DNA of 64,000 nucleotides from Leeuwenhoekiella polynyae (lineage in GTDB: Bacteria > Bacteroidota > Bacteroidia > Flavobacteriales > Flavobacteriaceae), in NCBI RefSeq assembly GCF_042683665.1, contig NZ_JBHUOO010000046.1, one strand, 5' to 3'. Below are positions 1 to 9,743 of this stretch, one piece after another. The position numbers and the translations under genes are program-made. Every line of letters starts with the position of its first letter. The stretch's first letter is position 1. Under the pieces are notes generated by a model that made no database searches, was not told the DNA's origin, and saw only the letters and a program-made list of their open reading frames with translations.

Positions 1-87
1 ATAAGCTGAAAGAATTTTAAAATTGGTTACTAAAGAGTCAGAATACTTCAGTAAAGTTTTAAGCTTGTAGTTTGAAATATTTAGAAA

Positions 88-2676
88 TCACATCCAAGAA
101 GGTTTTTCCTGTTGCTTCAGATAATAATCAAAAAATTCCTGCATTCTTTTGCTCCAGTCTTTTTGATTGGATAATTCAGATAAAGTGTGAGCTTCATCTT
201 TATAGTTGATTAACCAAGCTGGTTTAGAAAGCCGTCTTAAAGCAAAAAAGAGACTCAAGCCTTCTTCAAAAGGTACAGAAGTATCTCCTTTATTGTGAAA
301 AATCAAAACCGGGGTGGTTATATTATCGGCTTGAAATACGGTTGAATTGCGAATGTATGCGTCCTGGTTTTCAAAAAGGGAACCTTCCATTCGGTATTGA
401 TCTGCTTCAAACTTAAACATATTAGACAATCCATTACCTCTGTAGCCGAGATAACTCGATGTGAAATTAGAAACTCCAGAACCTACAACGGCACAGGTAA
501 ATAGGTCTGTTTTGGTTAGAACAAAGGAAGTCTCGTATCCTCCAAAACTGTGGCCTTGGATGCCTATTTTACCTTTAGCCGTGATTTTTTCCTTTATAAG
601 GTACTCTAAACCACTTATGGCACAATTATAGGCGCTAAGTCCGGGGTTGTTATACGTGTAGTGAATGTCTGGCTGAAATACTAAATAACCCTCGCTTAAA
701 TAGGTGGGTATATTGATATTACTGGAGCTGTACTCAGGTATTTGATAGTTGTGTAAATCCTGTGTATGTTTTTCATAAAAATGAACAAGCAAAGGATAGG
801 TTTTTGAGGCATCATAATCCTCAGGGACATATAAAATCCCTTCATTTAATTCCTGATTAAAGTTCTTCCAGTTTATAAGTTTTGCTTTGCCCCACTTATA
901 GTCCTTTTGTTGACCGTTGAGTTCTGTAATCATGGTTCGTTTCTTAAAATTTTGGTCTGCTATCCATAAATCAGGAAATGTGCTATAGTTTTCTTTATTA
1001 AAGAGGTAGTGTTTTTCATTACCTGAAATGCTTATTACATCAAAATTATAATCGGCATTTTGTGCTAAAGCCTCTACTTTTTTGGAGCTGAGACGGTAAA
1101 TACCTCTTGCCTTAGTAGTAGTGTCAAACCCTTCTAAAATGATACCTTCCAGATCTACTTTTTCAATATAATCATTGCTGTTAAACCTCAGTTCAACTTT
1201 ATGTCTTCGTCCATATTCCTGTGTTAGGGAATAGGGTTTTTGCTTTTCAGTAAGGTCAAAAGCCCAAATGTCATACCGGTCGTAGAGAAGCACTGTGTTA
1301 CCATGGTTTATCCACCCGGCTGCGCCATAAGCATCTTTGCGGTGCCCTGTATCTTGTGACTGATTTACAAAAGAATCCTGAGGGGAATTAAGAAGCGGTT
1401 TAAAATTCTGCTCTGGTGTGGTGGCATCATACACCAGCCAAATTTCTTGCGTTTCGTCAAACAGCAAAGCATAGTTCCCAGAAGGACTCCAGATGGGATT
1501 GTTGTTGATTCCTTTTTTGATAAGCTTTTGGTTCCCGGTAAGAGCATCTAGGATATAGAGATCATGACGTTCATTAAACTTCCAGTCTACTTCTGTGAGA
1601 TAAGGCGTATTATCGGTCTTGAAAAATTTAGAAAAATTTATCGTATTGGGCTTAATAATATGATCGTAGTCTGTAGCCAGCTTTTTAAGTTGTTTGGTTT
1701 GTAAATCATACACATACACAGGGTCTTTTACCATGGGTTTCGAGTTGCGTATTTTTGCTTCCCTGCGTAACATAGTGCCTTCGTCCCATTTCCAGATGTC
1801 GACATTACTTTTTGGGATAGCTTGTGAGCTGTATTTATCAAATTCAGCCTGAAGTTGTAAGTACACAAAACGGGTATCTTTTTGAACCGGATAGGCTATT
1901 CGGGATACGGAATAATTTGCATCGTCTAATTGAAGATTTTCAAAATCTAAAACAACCTCGTGTTTTTTCAATTTTAGATCAAAAAAATGCAGCATGTTTG
2001 CTTGCCCGTTGATTTGGGTAGTAAATGTTACCGCCAAACCGTCGGGGTTCAGGTTGTAATTGCCAAATTCTGAAGCCTTACAGCTGTAGATGGTTTGATA
2101 AGGGCCATTAATGGGACCTGATTTTAAAAACGTTTTATCTCCTACCATCTGGGCGTATACAAGTTTGTTTAAACCGTAAAAATTATAGGAAAGCAGTTTG
2201 TCAAGACTGGTGCTGTCGTTTTTTTTAAGGTCGTAGATGACCAATTGGGTATTGGCATTATCTGGCGAAGCCTTAAAAGTGGTATAGTACAAAAAATCAG
2301 TATTTTTGAGGACATTTGTGTAGGCTTGAGATTGCCAGAGTCTAAACTTTTCTGTATCTAAATTGTGCAGGTAATTTTGCCCCTTCTTTTCATAAAGCAC
2401 CCAGTTACCCGTCCCAACAAATTTAACCGAGCTTACATCTTTTAGAACCTGATTTTCTGAGGTTTTGGTATTAACGATATAGGTTTGCAGGGGATTTTCT
2501 TTTTCAAAATCCTGATACACCGTGTTGTAGGCAACCCAATCTCCGGTATAGGAAATTTCAGAAGATTTGATATATTTCCATTCTTGATATGCAGTGCTGT
2601 CTATATCTTTTTTTTGAGCGGAAAGCCCCTGCATCACTATAAAAATAGCGATGCAGAGTATAGTTTTTCTAATCAT
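88..2676 (-). CDS. Secreted S9-family (prolyl oligopeptidase-like) serine peptidase
   Basis: An 862-residue exported serine peptidase that probably cleaves oligopeptides in the periplasm or at the outer membrane. Residues 1-20 form a signal peptide ending in LSAQ. The long middle part looks like the beta-propeller typical of S9 peptidases. The C-terminal alpha/beta hydrolase domain carries the nucleophile motif GHSFGG (Ser near 709), the Asp in NKGDTSVP (near 795) and the His in KDEAHTLSE (near 828), so the catalytic triad is intact. The start ATG lies 1 nt beyond the stop of the upstream thioredoxin-like gene, so the two are almost certainly co-transcribed. It is the last gene of the sigma/FecR/SusCD locus, which suggests it digests peptides imported by that system. 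Family certain; substrate inferred. Confidence 0.92.
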   Translation of the reverse strand: MIRKTILCIAIFIVMQGLSAQKKDIDSTAYQEWKYIKSSEISYTGDWVAYNTVYQDFEKENPLQTYIVNTKTSENQVLKDVSSVKFVGTGNWVLYEKKGQNYLHNLDTEKFRLWQSQAYTNVLKNTDFLYYTTFKASPDNANTQLVIYDLKKNDSTSLDKLLSYNFYGLNKLVYAQMVGDKTFLKSGPINGPYQTIYSCKASEFGNYNLNPDGLAVTFTTQINGQANMLHFFDLKLKKHEVVLDFENLQLDDANYSVSRIAYPVQKDTRFVYLQLQAEFDKYSSQAIPKSNVDIWKWDEGTMLRREAKIRNSKPMVKDPVYVYDLQTKQLKKLATDYDHIIKPNTINFSKFFKTDNTPYLTEVDWKFNERHDLYILDALTGNQKLIKKGINNNPIWSPSGNYALLFDETQEIWLVYDATTPEQNFKPLLNSPQDSFVNQSQDTGHRKDAYGAAGWINHGNTVLLYDRYDIWAFDLTEKQKPYSLTQEYGRRHKVELRFNSNDYIEKVDLEGIILEGFDTTTKARGIYRLSSKKVEALAQNADYNFDVISISGNEKHYLFNKENYSTFPDLWIADQNFKKRTMITELNGQQKDYKWGKAKLINWKNFNQELNEGILYVPEDYDASKTYPLLVHFYEKHTQDLHNYQIPEYSSSNINIPTYLSEGYLVFQPDIHYTYNNPGLSAYNCAISGLEYLIKEKITAKGKIGIQGHSFGGYETSFVLTKTDLFTCAVVGSGVSNFTSSYLGYRGNGLSNMFKFEADQYRMEGSLFENQDAYIRNSTVFQADNITTPVLIFHNKGDTSVPFEEGLSLFFALRRLSKPAWLINYKDEAHTLSELSNQKDWSKRMQEFFDYYLKQQEKPSWM

Positions 2677-2677
2677 A

Positions 2678-4708
2678 TCAGTTTTCAGATTTTAGCATAT
2701 CAATAACAGCATTCATTTCATCTTTGAGCTCATCAGGATTGCCCGAGTAGCCTTCAGATGTAAACCGTATTTTTCCATCTTTGATAATTACTTTTCTGGG
2801 GATGCCGCTCGAGTTGAACAGGGAAGCGAATTTTGAAAAGGTCTTGGTGTTTCTTTGGGCGTTTTCAGTTTTCTTATCAAATAAAACCGTCATAGTATCT
2901 AAATGATACTTTTTAAAGTAGGAGGCTGTAACTTCCTTATAGTCTTTTGAAGTCTCACTGGTATTGATAAAATAAAAAGCTACCGTTTTGTCATTTTGAT
3001 AATTCTCAACGAGCTGTTGCATTGCCGGAAATGATTTTTTGCAAGGCGCACACCAGTTTGCCCAGAAATCCAGGACGATGATTTTATCTTCTGAAGGGAT
3101 TCTAACCTCTTTTCCTTTTTGGACTTCAAAAATCAGTTCTGGAGATTCTTCATCAATAAGGTCGCTTTGGATCCGGTCTTTAAGCCCTTTGTTTTTAAAA
3201 CTGTTTAAATACGAATCAAAGCCGGCATCGGTTCCTTTTTTTACGGTATAAGTTTCTTTTAAAAGTTCTTTCAATTCTGGAGTGAGCGCTTGGTTTGCAG
3301 CGGCAACTTCCAGTTGCTGCGTTACTTCTTTATGTTCCTGAAGCAAGGCTTTAATGTAGATTTCATTGAGCTCAGAATCAGTGTATTTAGCTTCTGAAGA
3401 AAGATAATCCCCATATTTGATTACCTCACTGGGCTTATTCAGTTCGGCCGAGATACGCATTTGTACCCTTAGTTTGCGATTTAATTGTTCTTGTGCATTA
3501 TTCAGTGCCTGTTGCGGCGATAAGTAGATCCCCTGTACATAGGATGCATCATCAAGTTTGGCAAGCAGTTCTGCGATGATAGCCTGAGATAATTCGTTTA
3601 AAACCGGAAAGGGAACAGCCTTATAATGATAGGCCTTAGAAATGGTAAAGTGATAGCCTTCGATCAGGTTTGCAAAATTCAGTTGAGGCAAGAGCGTCTT
3701 CAGTTTATCATATTCTTCGTTATTAAAATAGTCTTCAAGTAAGAAATTATAGATAGTCCTGTAGAAAAAAGGTTGCCCTCCCTCTAATTCGGTAATCGGA
3801 TATTTCTTAAGAAATGCTTCAAACTGCTTTACCTTCGCGCTGTGATCTGTAACCTGAGATGCAATTTGAAAGGATTTTAACTGTGCAGTACGTCCTTTTG
3901 GAAAGCGTTTTAAGAGTACCTCGCGGAGGGAATCTGCACGTTTTTCATCCTTTAGGTCAAACGCATACAGATTGTACATTTTAGCATATTGATCTTCAGT
4001 CAGGTCTGTATACGTGTTTAAAAATTGACGGGCAAGAACGTGGGCAATAGTATCAAATTGTTCAGGCTTTCTTATTTTTGCGATTTGAAAATAGGTTTCT
4101 ACAAAACGCGGAAAATTTTCCGGATGTTCCTGAATTTCTTTTTTTACCCAAAATTCCGAAGCTTCATCTGAGGCGCTAAACTCCCTGAAATACTGTCCAA
4201 AATCAGTATTAAAATTAGAATTTCTAAAGGTGCCCCAGGCAACATTACTTCCGGGTATTTTTTGGTTTTCGGAGTCTACGGTAGTAAAAATATAGCCCTG
4301 ATCCTGATTGGTGTCAGAGATTATACCTTCAGAAGTGTTTGCATAAAATTTGAAGGCCAAGAAAGCACAATCCTTGGGGATTTGATAGGAACAAGCATAA
4401 ACAGCTCCTTTCTGTGTGATTTCAATATCATCCAGCTTCCACGTATAATTTGCATATATATACACCAGACCTTTTACATCCTTAACGTTTTCAAGACCAT
4501 TTTTTGGGACATAGGTAAATTCTGCCTTAGTCCCCACTTTGGGTGGGTTTTTCAACCCCGGTAACAATTCAGATTCCTTACTGGATGGTTCTGCAGACAA
4601 GCTGATTTGCATTGTGCCACTTGTTCCGTTATTCGTTGTTTTTTGGCAAAAAATAATGCCGCTATTTAGCGCTGCTACTACAAGCAGCGCTAGTGTGAGT
4701 TTTTTCAT
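2678..4708 (-). CDS. TlpA-like thioredoxin-domain protein with long N-terminal region
   Basis: A 676-residue exported protein with a C-terminal redoxin/TlpA domain. The signal peptide spans about residues 1-21 (hydrophobic stretch LALLVVAALNSGIIF). The thioredoxin motif WCAPC is near residues 552-556, preceded by VLDFWANW and followed by the cis-Pro region GIPRKVII, all typical of membrane-facing TlpA proteins. The roughly 500 residues before it are helical, repeat-like sequence that I cannot assign to a known domain. The gene is 15 nt downstream of the SusD gene and adjoins the S9 peptidase gene. SusCD-TlpA-peptidase sets are common in Bacteroidetes. A role in disulfide reduction of imported proteins is plausible but inferred. 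Confidence 0.88.
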   Translation of the reverse strand: MKKLTLALLVVAALNSGIIFCQKTTNNGTSGTMQISLSAEPSSKESELLPGLKNPPKVGTKAEFTYVPKNGLENVKDVKGLVYIYANYTWKLDDIEITQKGAVYACSYQIPKDCAFLAFKFYANTSEGIISDTNQDQGYIFTTVDSENQKIPGSNVAWGTFRNSNFNTDFGQYFREFSASDEASEFWVKKEIQEHPENFPRFVETYFQIAKIRKPEQFDTIAHVLARQFLNTYTDLTEDQYAKMYNLYAFDLKDEKRADSLREVLLKRFPKGRTAQLKSFQIASQVTDHSAKVKQFEAFLKKYPITELEGGQPFFYRTIYNFLLEDYFNNEEYDKLKTLLPQLNFANLIEGYHFTISKAYHYKAVPFPVLNELSQAIIAELLAKLDDASYVQGIYLSPQQALNNAQEQLNRKLRVQMRISAELNKPSEVIKYGDYLSSEAKYTDSELNEIYIKALLQEHKEVTQQLEVAAANQALTPELKELLKETYTVKKGTDAGFDSYLNSFKNKGLKDRIQSDLIDEESPELIFEVQKGKEVRIPSEDKIIVLDFWANWCAPCKKSFPAMQQLVENYQNDKTVAFYFINTSETSKDYKEVTASYFKKYHLDTMTVLFDKKTENAQRNTKTFSKFASLFNSSGIPRKVIIKDGKIRFTSEGYSGNPDELKDEMNAVIDMLKSEN

Positions 4709-4723
4709 AAATACGTATATTTT

Positions 4724-6079
4724 TTATTTACCTAATTCCGGATTCAGGTCTATATAATTCTGGAAAATAGGAAAGACATAACCATCAGAATTAGGTTCTA
4801 ATACATAGGTTTCCCCTTTAAAAATACGGGTAAAGGTTTGCTGATATTCAGAATCAAGATTTAAACGCCGTTGATCAAACCAGCTAAATCCCCTGCCTAT
4901 AAGTTCTTTGGAACGCTCAGTGATGACATAATCCATAACTTCCTCAGGTGAGCTTGAGCTGAGCTCATAAGCACTTCCGCTCTGATACCGTTTTTCCCGT
5001 AGATCATTAAGATATTTTAATGCATTCTCAAGATCGCCAGATCTGGCGTATGCTTCTGCTGCAATTAAATGCATTTCGGGTACCGAAGGCCCTACGTTTA
5101 CACCGGTGTTAAAATTGTAGTTCGAAATACCAAAAGCCCTACCAGTAAAACTGGGATAGACATTAGCTCCATCAATCGTATAGTAATCATAACGCAGGTC
5201 ATCATCTTCAAAACTCATAATCAGATCTTCAGATAGCGGAGCGTTATGATAGCTAAAGAGTAGTGTTTTTGATAAGAGAATCTCTGGGTTTTCAAATAAA
5301 GGAGGGTAATCATAACCTGAGGAAAAGGCGTTGAGATCTATTAAAGACCCCTCTAAATCCAGCGCTTCCAGCGAATTATCAAGCGCTAGATCATAATTAC
5401 CCATATAAAGATAGGTTCTGGCCAAAATAGCATAAGCCGCTGCCTTTGTGGGCAGGGTATTAAATTCTGCATTAACCTGAATAGAATTATCGAGTGATTT
5501 TTGAAGATCTGAAAGAATCAGCTCATAGACCTCAGCAACACTAGTGCGATCCAACTCAGTATACAGGCTGGGAGTAGTTAAAAGAGGAACAGCCTTTGCG
5601 GTGTTAGTACCCTGTGGGTCAAATTGAGGCGCATAGGTATTTACCAGTTGTAAATAAGCAAAGGCACGGTGTACGTAGGCTTCGGCAAGGATTTCCTGCT
5701 TTTCAGATGCATCACCTCTCTCGCTTCCCATAACACCATCTATTACGACGTTACTGTAATAAATAGCTTTATACAGATTATTCCAGTCAGCATCACTTTG
5801 GGACTCATTATAAATGGCGTCTTTCCAGGTATAGGCATTAGCCCAAATGGGAGATACTATATCCTGATACGTTTCGGGAAATTGAATTTCGGTACTTGAA
5901 ATTAAATAAATACCTCCCGAGTTTTGAAAATTACTTTGATTATTTACCAGCGATCGGTAATCTGCAGTATACTTTAGTACCCGTGTATTGCCTACAGGGT
6001 CTATTTCTACGTAATCACTACAACCAGTGATCATAAGCGTAGCCAATAAAATGAATATACTATATATAGGAGTTTTCAT
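4724..6079 (-). CDS. SusD/RagB-like nutrient-binding outer membrane lipoprotein
   Basis: A 451-residue surface lipoprotein, the binding partner of the SusC-like receptor encoded just upstream. The N-terminus is a lipoprotein signal with lipobox MITGC, the acylated Cys being residue 20, followed by SDYVEIDP, common in this family. Internal TPR-like helices (AYVHRAFAYLQLVNTYAP, KAAAYAILARTYLYMGNYDLA) and the C-terminal ITERSKELIGRGFSWFDQRRLN block are hallmarks of the RagB/SusD fold. At 451 residues it is slightly short, as in the peptide-type (RagB-like) subgroup. It lies 15 nt after the SusC gene. Substrate class inferred as peptide from the neighbouring peptidase. Confidence 0.93.
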   Translation of the reverse strand: MKTPIYSIFILLATLMITGCSDYVEIDPVGNTRVLKYTADYRSLVNNQSNFQNSGGIYLISSTEIQFPETYQDIVSPIWANAYTWKDAIYNESQSDADWNNLYKAIYYSNVVIDGVMGSERGDASEKQEILAEAYVHRAFAYLQLVNTYAPQFDPQGTNTAKAVPLLTTPSLYTELDRTSVAEVYELILSDLQKSLDNSIQVNAEFNTLPTKAAAYAILARTYLYMGNYDLALDNSLEALDLEGSLIDLNAFSSGYDYPPLFENPEILLSKTLLFSYHNAPLSEDLIMSFEDDDLRYDYYTIDGANVYPSFTGRAFGISNYNFNTGVNVGPSVPEMHLIAAEAYARSGDLENALKYLNDLREKRYQSGSAYELSSSSPEEVMDYVITERSKELIGRGFSWFDQRRLNLDSEYQQTFTRIFKGETYVLEPNSDGYVFPIFQNYIDLNPELGK

Positions 6080-6094
6080 AATGTGTTTTTAGAA

Positions 6095-9000
6095 TTAGAA
6101 ACTTAGACTTACACTAAGGGTGTAATTACGCTCTGGAGGAAGGGTGCTGTAATTATTAATCGACCGGTATAACGGATCGATTTTTTGATCATTTGCCCTC
6201 CATAAAATACCCAGGTTGCGCACAGCAAGGTTAAGGCTCGCAGCTTTGAAGAAGCTATCCCCAAAGAAAGAAGCCGGGAGGTTATAACCAAGTCCTATTT
6301 GTTGCAGGCGGATGTGATCTGCAGATAATACATTGATAGATGCATTTTTAAACCTGTTGATACTGTTGAAATTAAGATTGCTTAATCCGGGAACATTGGT
6401 AAAGTTTTCGTCACCGGGATTCATCCAGCGTTCCGCGGCAAGCCCCTCTCTGCTTACCGGTCCATAGTGAATTCCTGAAAAGGAAGGATAGTTTGATAAA
6501 ACCTGATTTCTGAATACGTGACCCATATAATAGGTCATTTGAATAGTAAGCGACCAATTTTTGTAGTTGAAATTGTTAAAAAACCCACCGGAATAGGGTG
6601 CACGGGTGGTACCCATATAAACCAGGTCTTCCGGATTAACGTCTACTATGCCTTGATCTGAGTCAATGATATCCCCTGCAGCATTATAGATTTGAGACTG
6701 CCCATTTTCATCGAGACCTGCCCAGTTGTAAGCATAAAGACTGGTTAAGGGTTTGTTGAGAATAGGTGCTGCACCAAAGTATTGATTAGTGGTGGTTACT
6801 TCAAACCTGGAGTCTGTAACTTCATTGGTATTATACCCAAAATTGAAAGTGCTTGACCAACTCAGGTCACCATTGAGTATAATGCCTGTAATACCCAAGT
6901 CTATGCCACTTCCCTTAAGGGTTCCTGTGTTATAGGTTAGGAATGAAAAGCCGTAGGTAGGATTAAAAGGAACATTGGTAAGAATGTCTAATGATTTTTT
7001 AAAATAGACATCTACATTACCCGAAATTCTTCCGTTGAATAAGCCGTAGTCAAGTCCAAAGTTCCAAGATTTTGTGGTTTCCCATTTTAATTCTGCATTT
7101 TCTGGAGTGGAAATAGTTCCTACAGGCAATTGGGTGTTAAAATCTGTTGAAGTATTTATAATAGGATAGATGTTACCCAACCCTCCCGGAGGCGTACTGC
7201 CGGTTTTACCATAAGTTGCTCGCAGGCTTAAAACACTCAGCCAGTCTGTATCTTCGAGAAAGTTTTCTTTAGAAATATCCCATTTCAAACCCGTAGACCA
7301 TAAAGGCATGATCCGGTTTCTGCTTGAAGCTCCCAAAAGGTTGTAATCATCAAGTCGCAAACTTCCTGAAACATGATATTTATTTCGAAAGGAATAAGAG
7401 CCTAAACTGTAATAAGAAGCAAAACGATTTAAGTATTTTCCAATACTATTGTCAGAACTCCCTATAAATGTATCCCACCCATATACAGTTGTATAATATT
7501 CGGTAGGGTTTACAGCTTTAAAAGTATTGGAATCTAAATCATAACCATAAACAGACCGGGCTGCCCTTTCATTTTTCTCTTCCCGGGTTTCCAATCCTAT
7601 TAAGAAATTTAAATTGTGTTGCCCATTAAAAACTTTGTCAACAGTTGCCTGAAGCCTTAGGGATTGATCTTCGGTAACGTCATAGGAGCTGTAGCGATAG
7701 GCACCTAAAGGAATTCCATAGACCAGTCCACCCGCTTGAGTATAACTTGTGGCTTCGTTAATCAAATTGCGGGTATAATAGCTTTCCTGCTGGTTGATTT
7801 GCTCAACTTCATCCCGTATTTTATTATACCTGCCGGAAGCAGAAACACGTAACCAGTTTGTAAGATTTGCAGTCAGTTTTGCCGTAAATCTAAGGGCATT
7901 ACCGGTGGTGATATTGTTATTATAATTTAGCTCGTCAAGATAATTATACGTCCATGGAAGGTAGCCTTTACTGGTTAGATCATCTATTACGGCTGGGGTA
8001 AATTTTAAATATCGGTCTATACCGTTTCCATTCGCATCTGCAAGGAGGTCATAAGGCCGCAACGATGAATTAGAAGCAAGGGACAAGGCTTCGTTGGATG
8101 TGGTGTTTAAATTGTATTTAGATTTTACGTAATTAACACCGGTTTCAAGGGTAAGATAATCCCTGATATCGAAACTATTATTTAAAGTAACGTTATACGA
8201 CTTAGAAGAGTTGCTTTTCATAGCCCCTTTATCTTGATTATAACCTAAGGAAGCATAGTAGGTATTGTTTGTTCCCCCTCCAGAGACCGAGAAGTCATAT
8301 TGCTGCGTGATCTTATTTTGCAAAAGATAATTGTTAACCTGACTTGAATTATCACGAGAAGCGAGTTCAGCGATAATGGCATCACGTTCTTCAAGGCTTA
8401 TTTCTCCGCGTTTTTCCTGAAAATAAGCAGTTTGTAAGGCGCTTGGGTTAGCGGCCTGCCAGTTTGAGGAATTGTCTACTATGTAATTCTTTTCAAGCAT
8501 TTCTAACTCCAGGTCCACGTATTGTGCGCTGTTCATTTCCCTCAGTTTATCTAAGCTGATTTTATCACTTATGGTTACGGTTGAACTTATATTGACAACC
8601 GGGGCAGATTTTTTTCCTTTTTTAGTTTCGATCACGATCACCCCGTTTGCAGCTCTGGAACCCCAAATCGCAGTTGCTGCTGCATCTTTCAATACAGTTA
8701 GGCTTTCAATATCATCGGGGTTTAAATAGCTGAGTATGGCATAACCCGGGTTAGCACGGCTTTTAGTAAATGAAAATTCTTCCGTAGACATAGGGAACCC
8801 GTCAATGACAATAAGAGGAGGCGTAAGCGAATAGCTGTTTGTTCCCCTTATTTCTATGTTACCTGTACGTGGATTTACATTTACGCCGGGTATTTTTCCT
8901 TCCAGGCGCTCATTTAAATCTATAGTGGGAACTTTTTGTAATTCCTCCTTTGAAACCGATGCAAAAGATCCTGTTGAACGTTCTTTAGGAATTTTAGTAT

Positions 9001-9661
9001 ACCCATTTGATTCGGCAGCGGTTACGGTGACTGCATTTAATTGCTCGATGTCTTCTTTCAATGAAATGTTAATGACCGTTCTCCTGTCAACAGGTACTTT
9101 AAGTTTTTTTAATCCCAGATAGCTAAACAGAAGTGTATCTGTAGCTTGGACTGTAAGCCTGTATTTCCCGCCATCACGGGTAATATCCCATTTCTTTTTA
9201 TGAAGAACTTCTACTGTAGCCCCAGAGATGGTATTGCCAAACTCATCAGATACAGAACCGGTTAAGGTATAGTCTTCCTGTTGTATCTTGGAATCCCTTT
9301 CAAATCTGGGCTTAATGGTGATGAGATTTTTATCTGCAAAAGCCGATTTAAAATCGTTCCCAATGATTTTTGGAAGAAGTTCTGAAATAGCAATATCAGC
9401 TTCCTGTATCGAGATGATTTTATCGCTATTGAAGAGATCACTGCTGTAAAAGAAATCTACACCTGTTTGTTGCGTTATCAATTTCAGGACTTCTGAAATG
9501 GGTTTCCTTTCTACATCGATGCTTACCTTTTGTGAAAAGGCAAATAGGGATAAGTTGAGAAAGAAGATTGATGTGAAAAGGGATTTTCTCATAACAACCA
9601 TAATTTTTGCTGAAATACTATTTGTAGTATGCCCACACGAAGCAGGTAGTATTTTTTTCAT
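6095..9661 (-). CDS. SusC/RagA-family TonB-dependent outer membrane receptor
   Basis: An 1188-residue TonB-dependent transporter that moves a ligand delivered by SusD across the outer membrane. Order of parts: a signal region ending near LFAFSQ (residue ~44), an STN domain (~45-100) that in this family signals to FecR, a carboxypeptidase-regulatory-like domain (~130-215, GSVSDEFGNTISGATV), a plug domain (~220-345, with IRGTNSYSLTPPLIVIDG and the AATAIWGSRAANGVIVI motif), then a beta barrel ending in the aromatic YTLSVSLSF. The STN domain fits the sigma/FecR pair upstream and implies ligand-induced transcription. The start is uncertain: the M at residue 24 (MRKSLFTS) gives a cleaner signal peptide, although N-terminal extensions like this one are common in STN-type SusC proteins. 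Confidence 0.95.
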   Translation of the reverse strand: MKKILPASCGHTTNSISAKIMVVMRKSLFTSIFFLNLSLFAFSQKVSIDVERKPISEVLKLITQQTGVDFFYSSDLFNSDKIISIQEADIAISELLPKIIGNDFKSAFADKNLITIKPRFERDSKIQQEDYTLTGSVSDEFGNTISGATVEVLHKKKWDITRDGGKYRLTVQATDTLLFSYLGLKKLKVPVDRRTVINISLKEDIEQLNAVTVTAAESNGYTKIPKERSTGSFASVSKEELQKVPTIDLNERLEGKIPGVNVNPRTGNIEIRGTNSYSLTPPLIVIDGFPMSTEEFSFTKSRANPGYAILSYLNPDDIESLTVLKDAAATAIWGSRAANGVIVIETKKGKKSAPVVNISSTVTISDKISLDKLREMNSAQYVDLELEMLEKNYIVDNSSNWQAANPSALQTAYFQEKRGEISLEERDAIIAELASRDNSSQVNNYLLQNKITQQYDFSVSGGGTNNTYYASLGYNQDKGAMKSNSSKSYNVTLNNSFDIRDYLTLETGVNYVKSKYNLNTTSNEALSLASNSSLRPYDLLADANGNGIDRYLKFTPAVIDDLTSKGYLPWTYNYLDELNYNNNITTGNALRFTAKLTANLTNWLRVSASGRYNKIRDEVEQINQQESYYTRNLINEATSYTQAGGLVYGIPLGAYRYSSYDVTEDQSLRLQATVDKVFNGQHNLNFLIGLETREEKNERAARSVYGYDLDSNTFKAVNPTEYYTTVYGWDTFIGSSDNSIGKYLNRFASYYSLGSYSFRNKYHVSGSLRLDDYNLLGASSRNRIMPLWSTGLKWDISKENFLEDTDWLSVLSLRATYGKTGSTPPGGLGNIYPIINTSTDFNTQLPVGTISTPENAELKWETTKSWNFGLDYGLFNGRISGNVDVYFKKSLDILTNVPFNPTYGFSFLTYNTGTLKGSGIDLGITGIILNGDLSWSSTFNFGYNTNEVTDSRFEVTTTNQYFGAAPILNKPLTSLYAYNWAGLDENGQSQIYNAAGDIIDSDQGIVDVNPEDLVYMGTTRAPYSGGFFNNFNYKNWSLTIQMTYYMGHVFRNQVLSNYPSFSGIHYGPVSREGLAAERWMNPGDENFTNVPGLSNLNFNSINRFKNASINVLSADHIRLQQIGLGYNLPASFFGDSFFKAASLNLAVRNLGILWRANDQKIDPLYRSINNYSTLPPERNYTLSVSLSF

Positions 9662-9743
9662 ACTTTTAAATGTTTAGTTTATTAAAAAATGGATTTGATG
9701 ACTAGACTTAATTACCGGGAAATGTTGGCGCATTTTCCGGTTT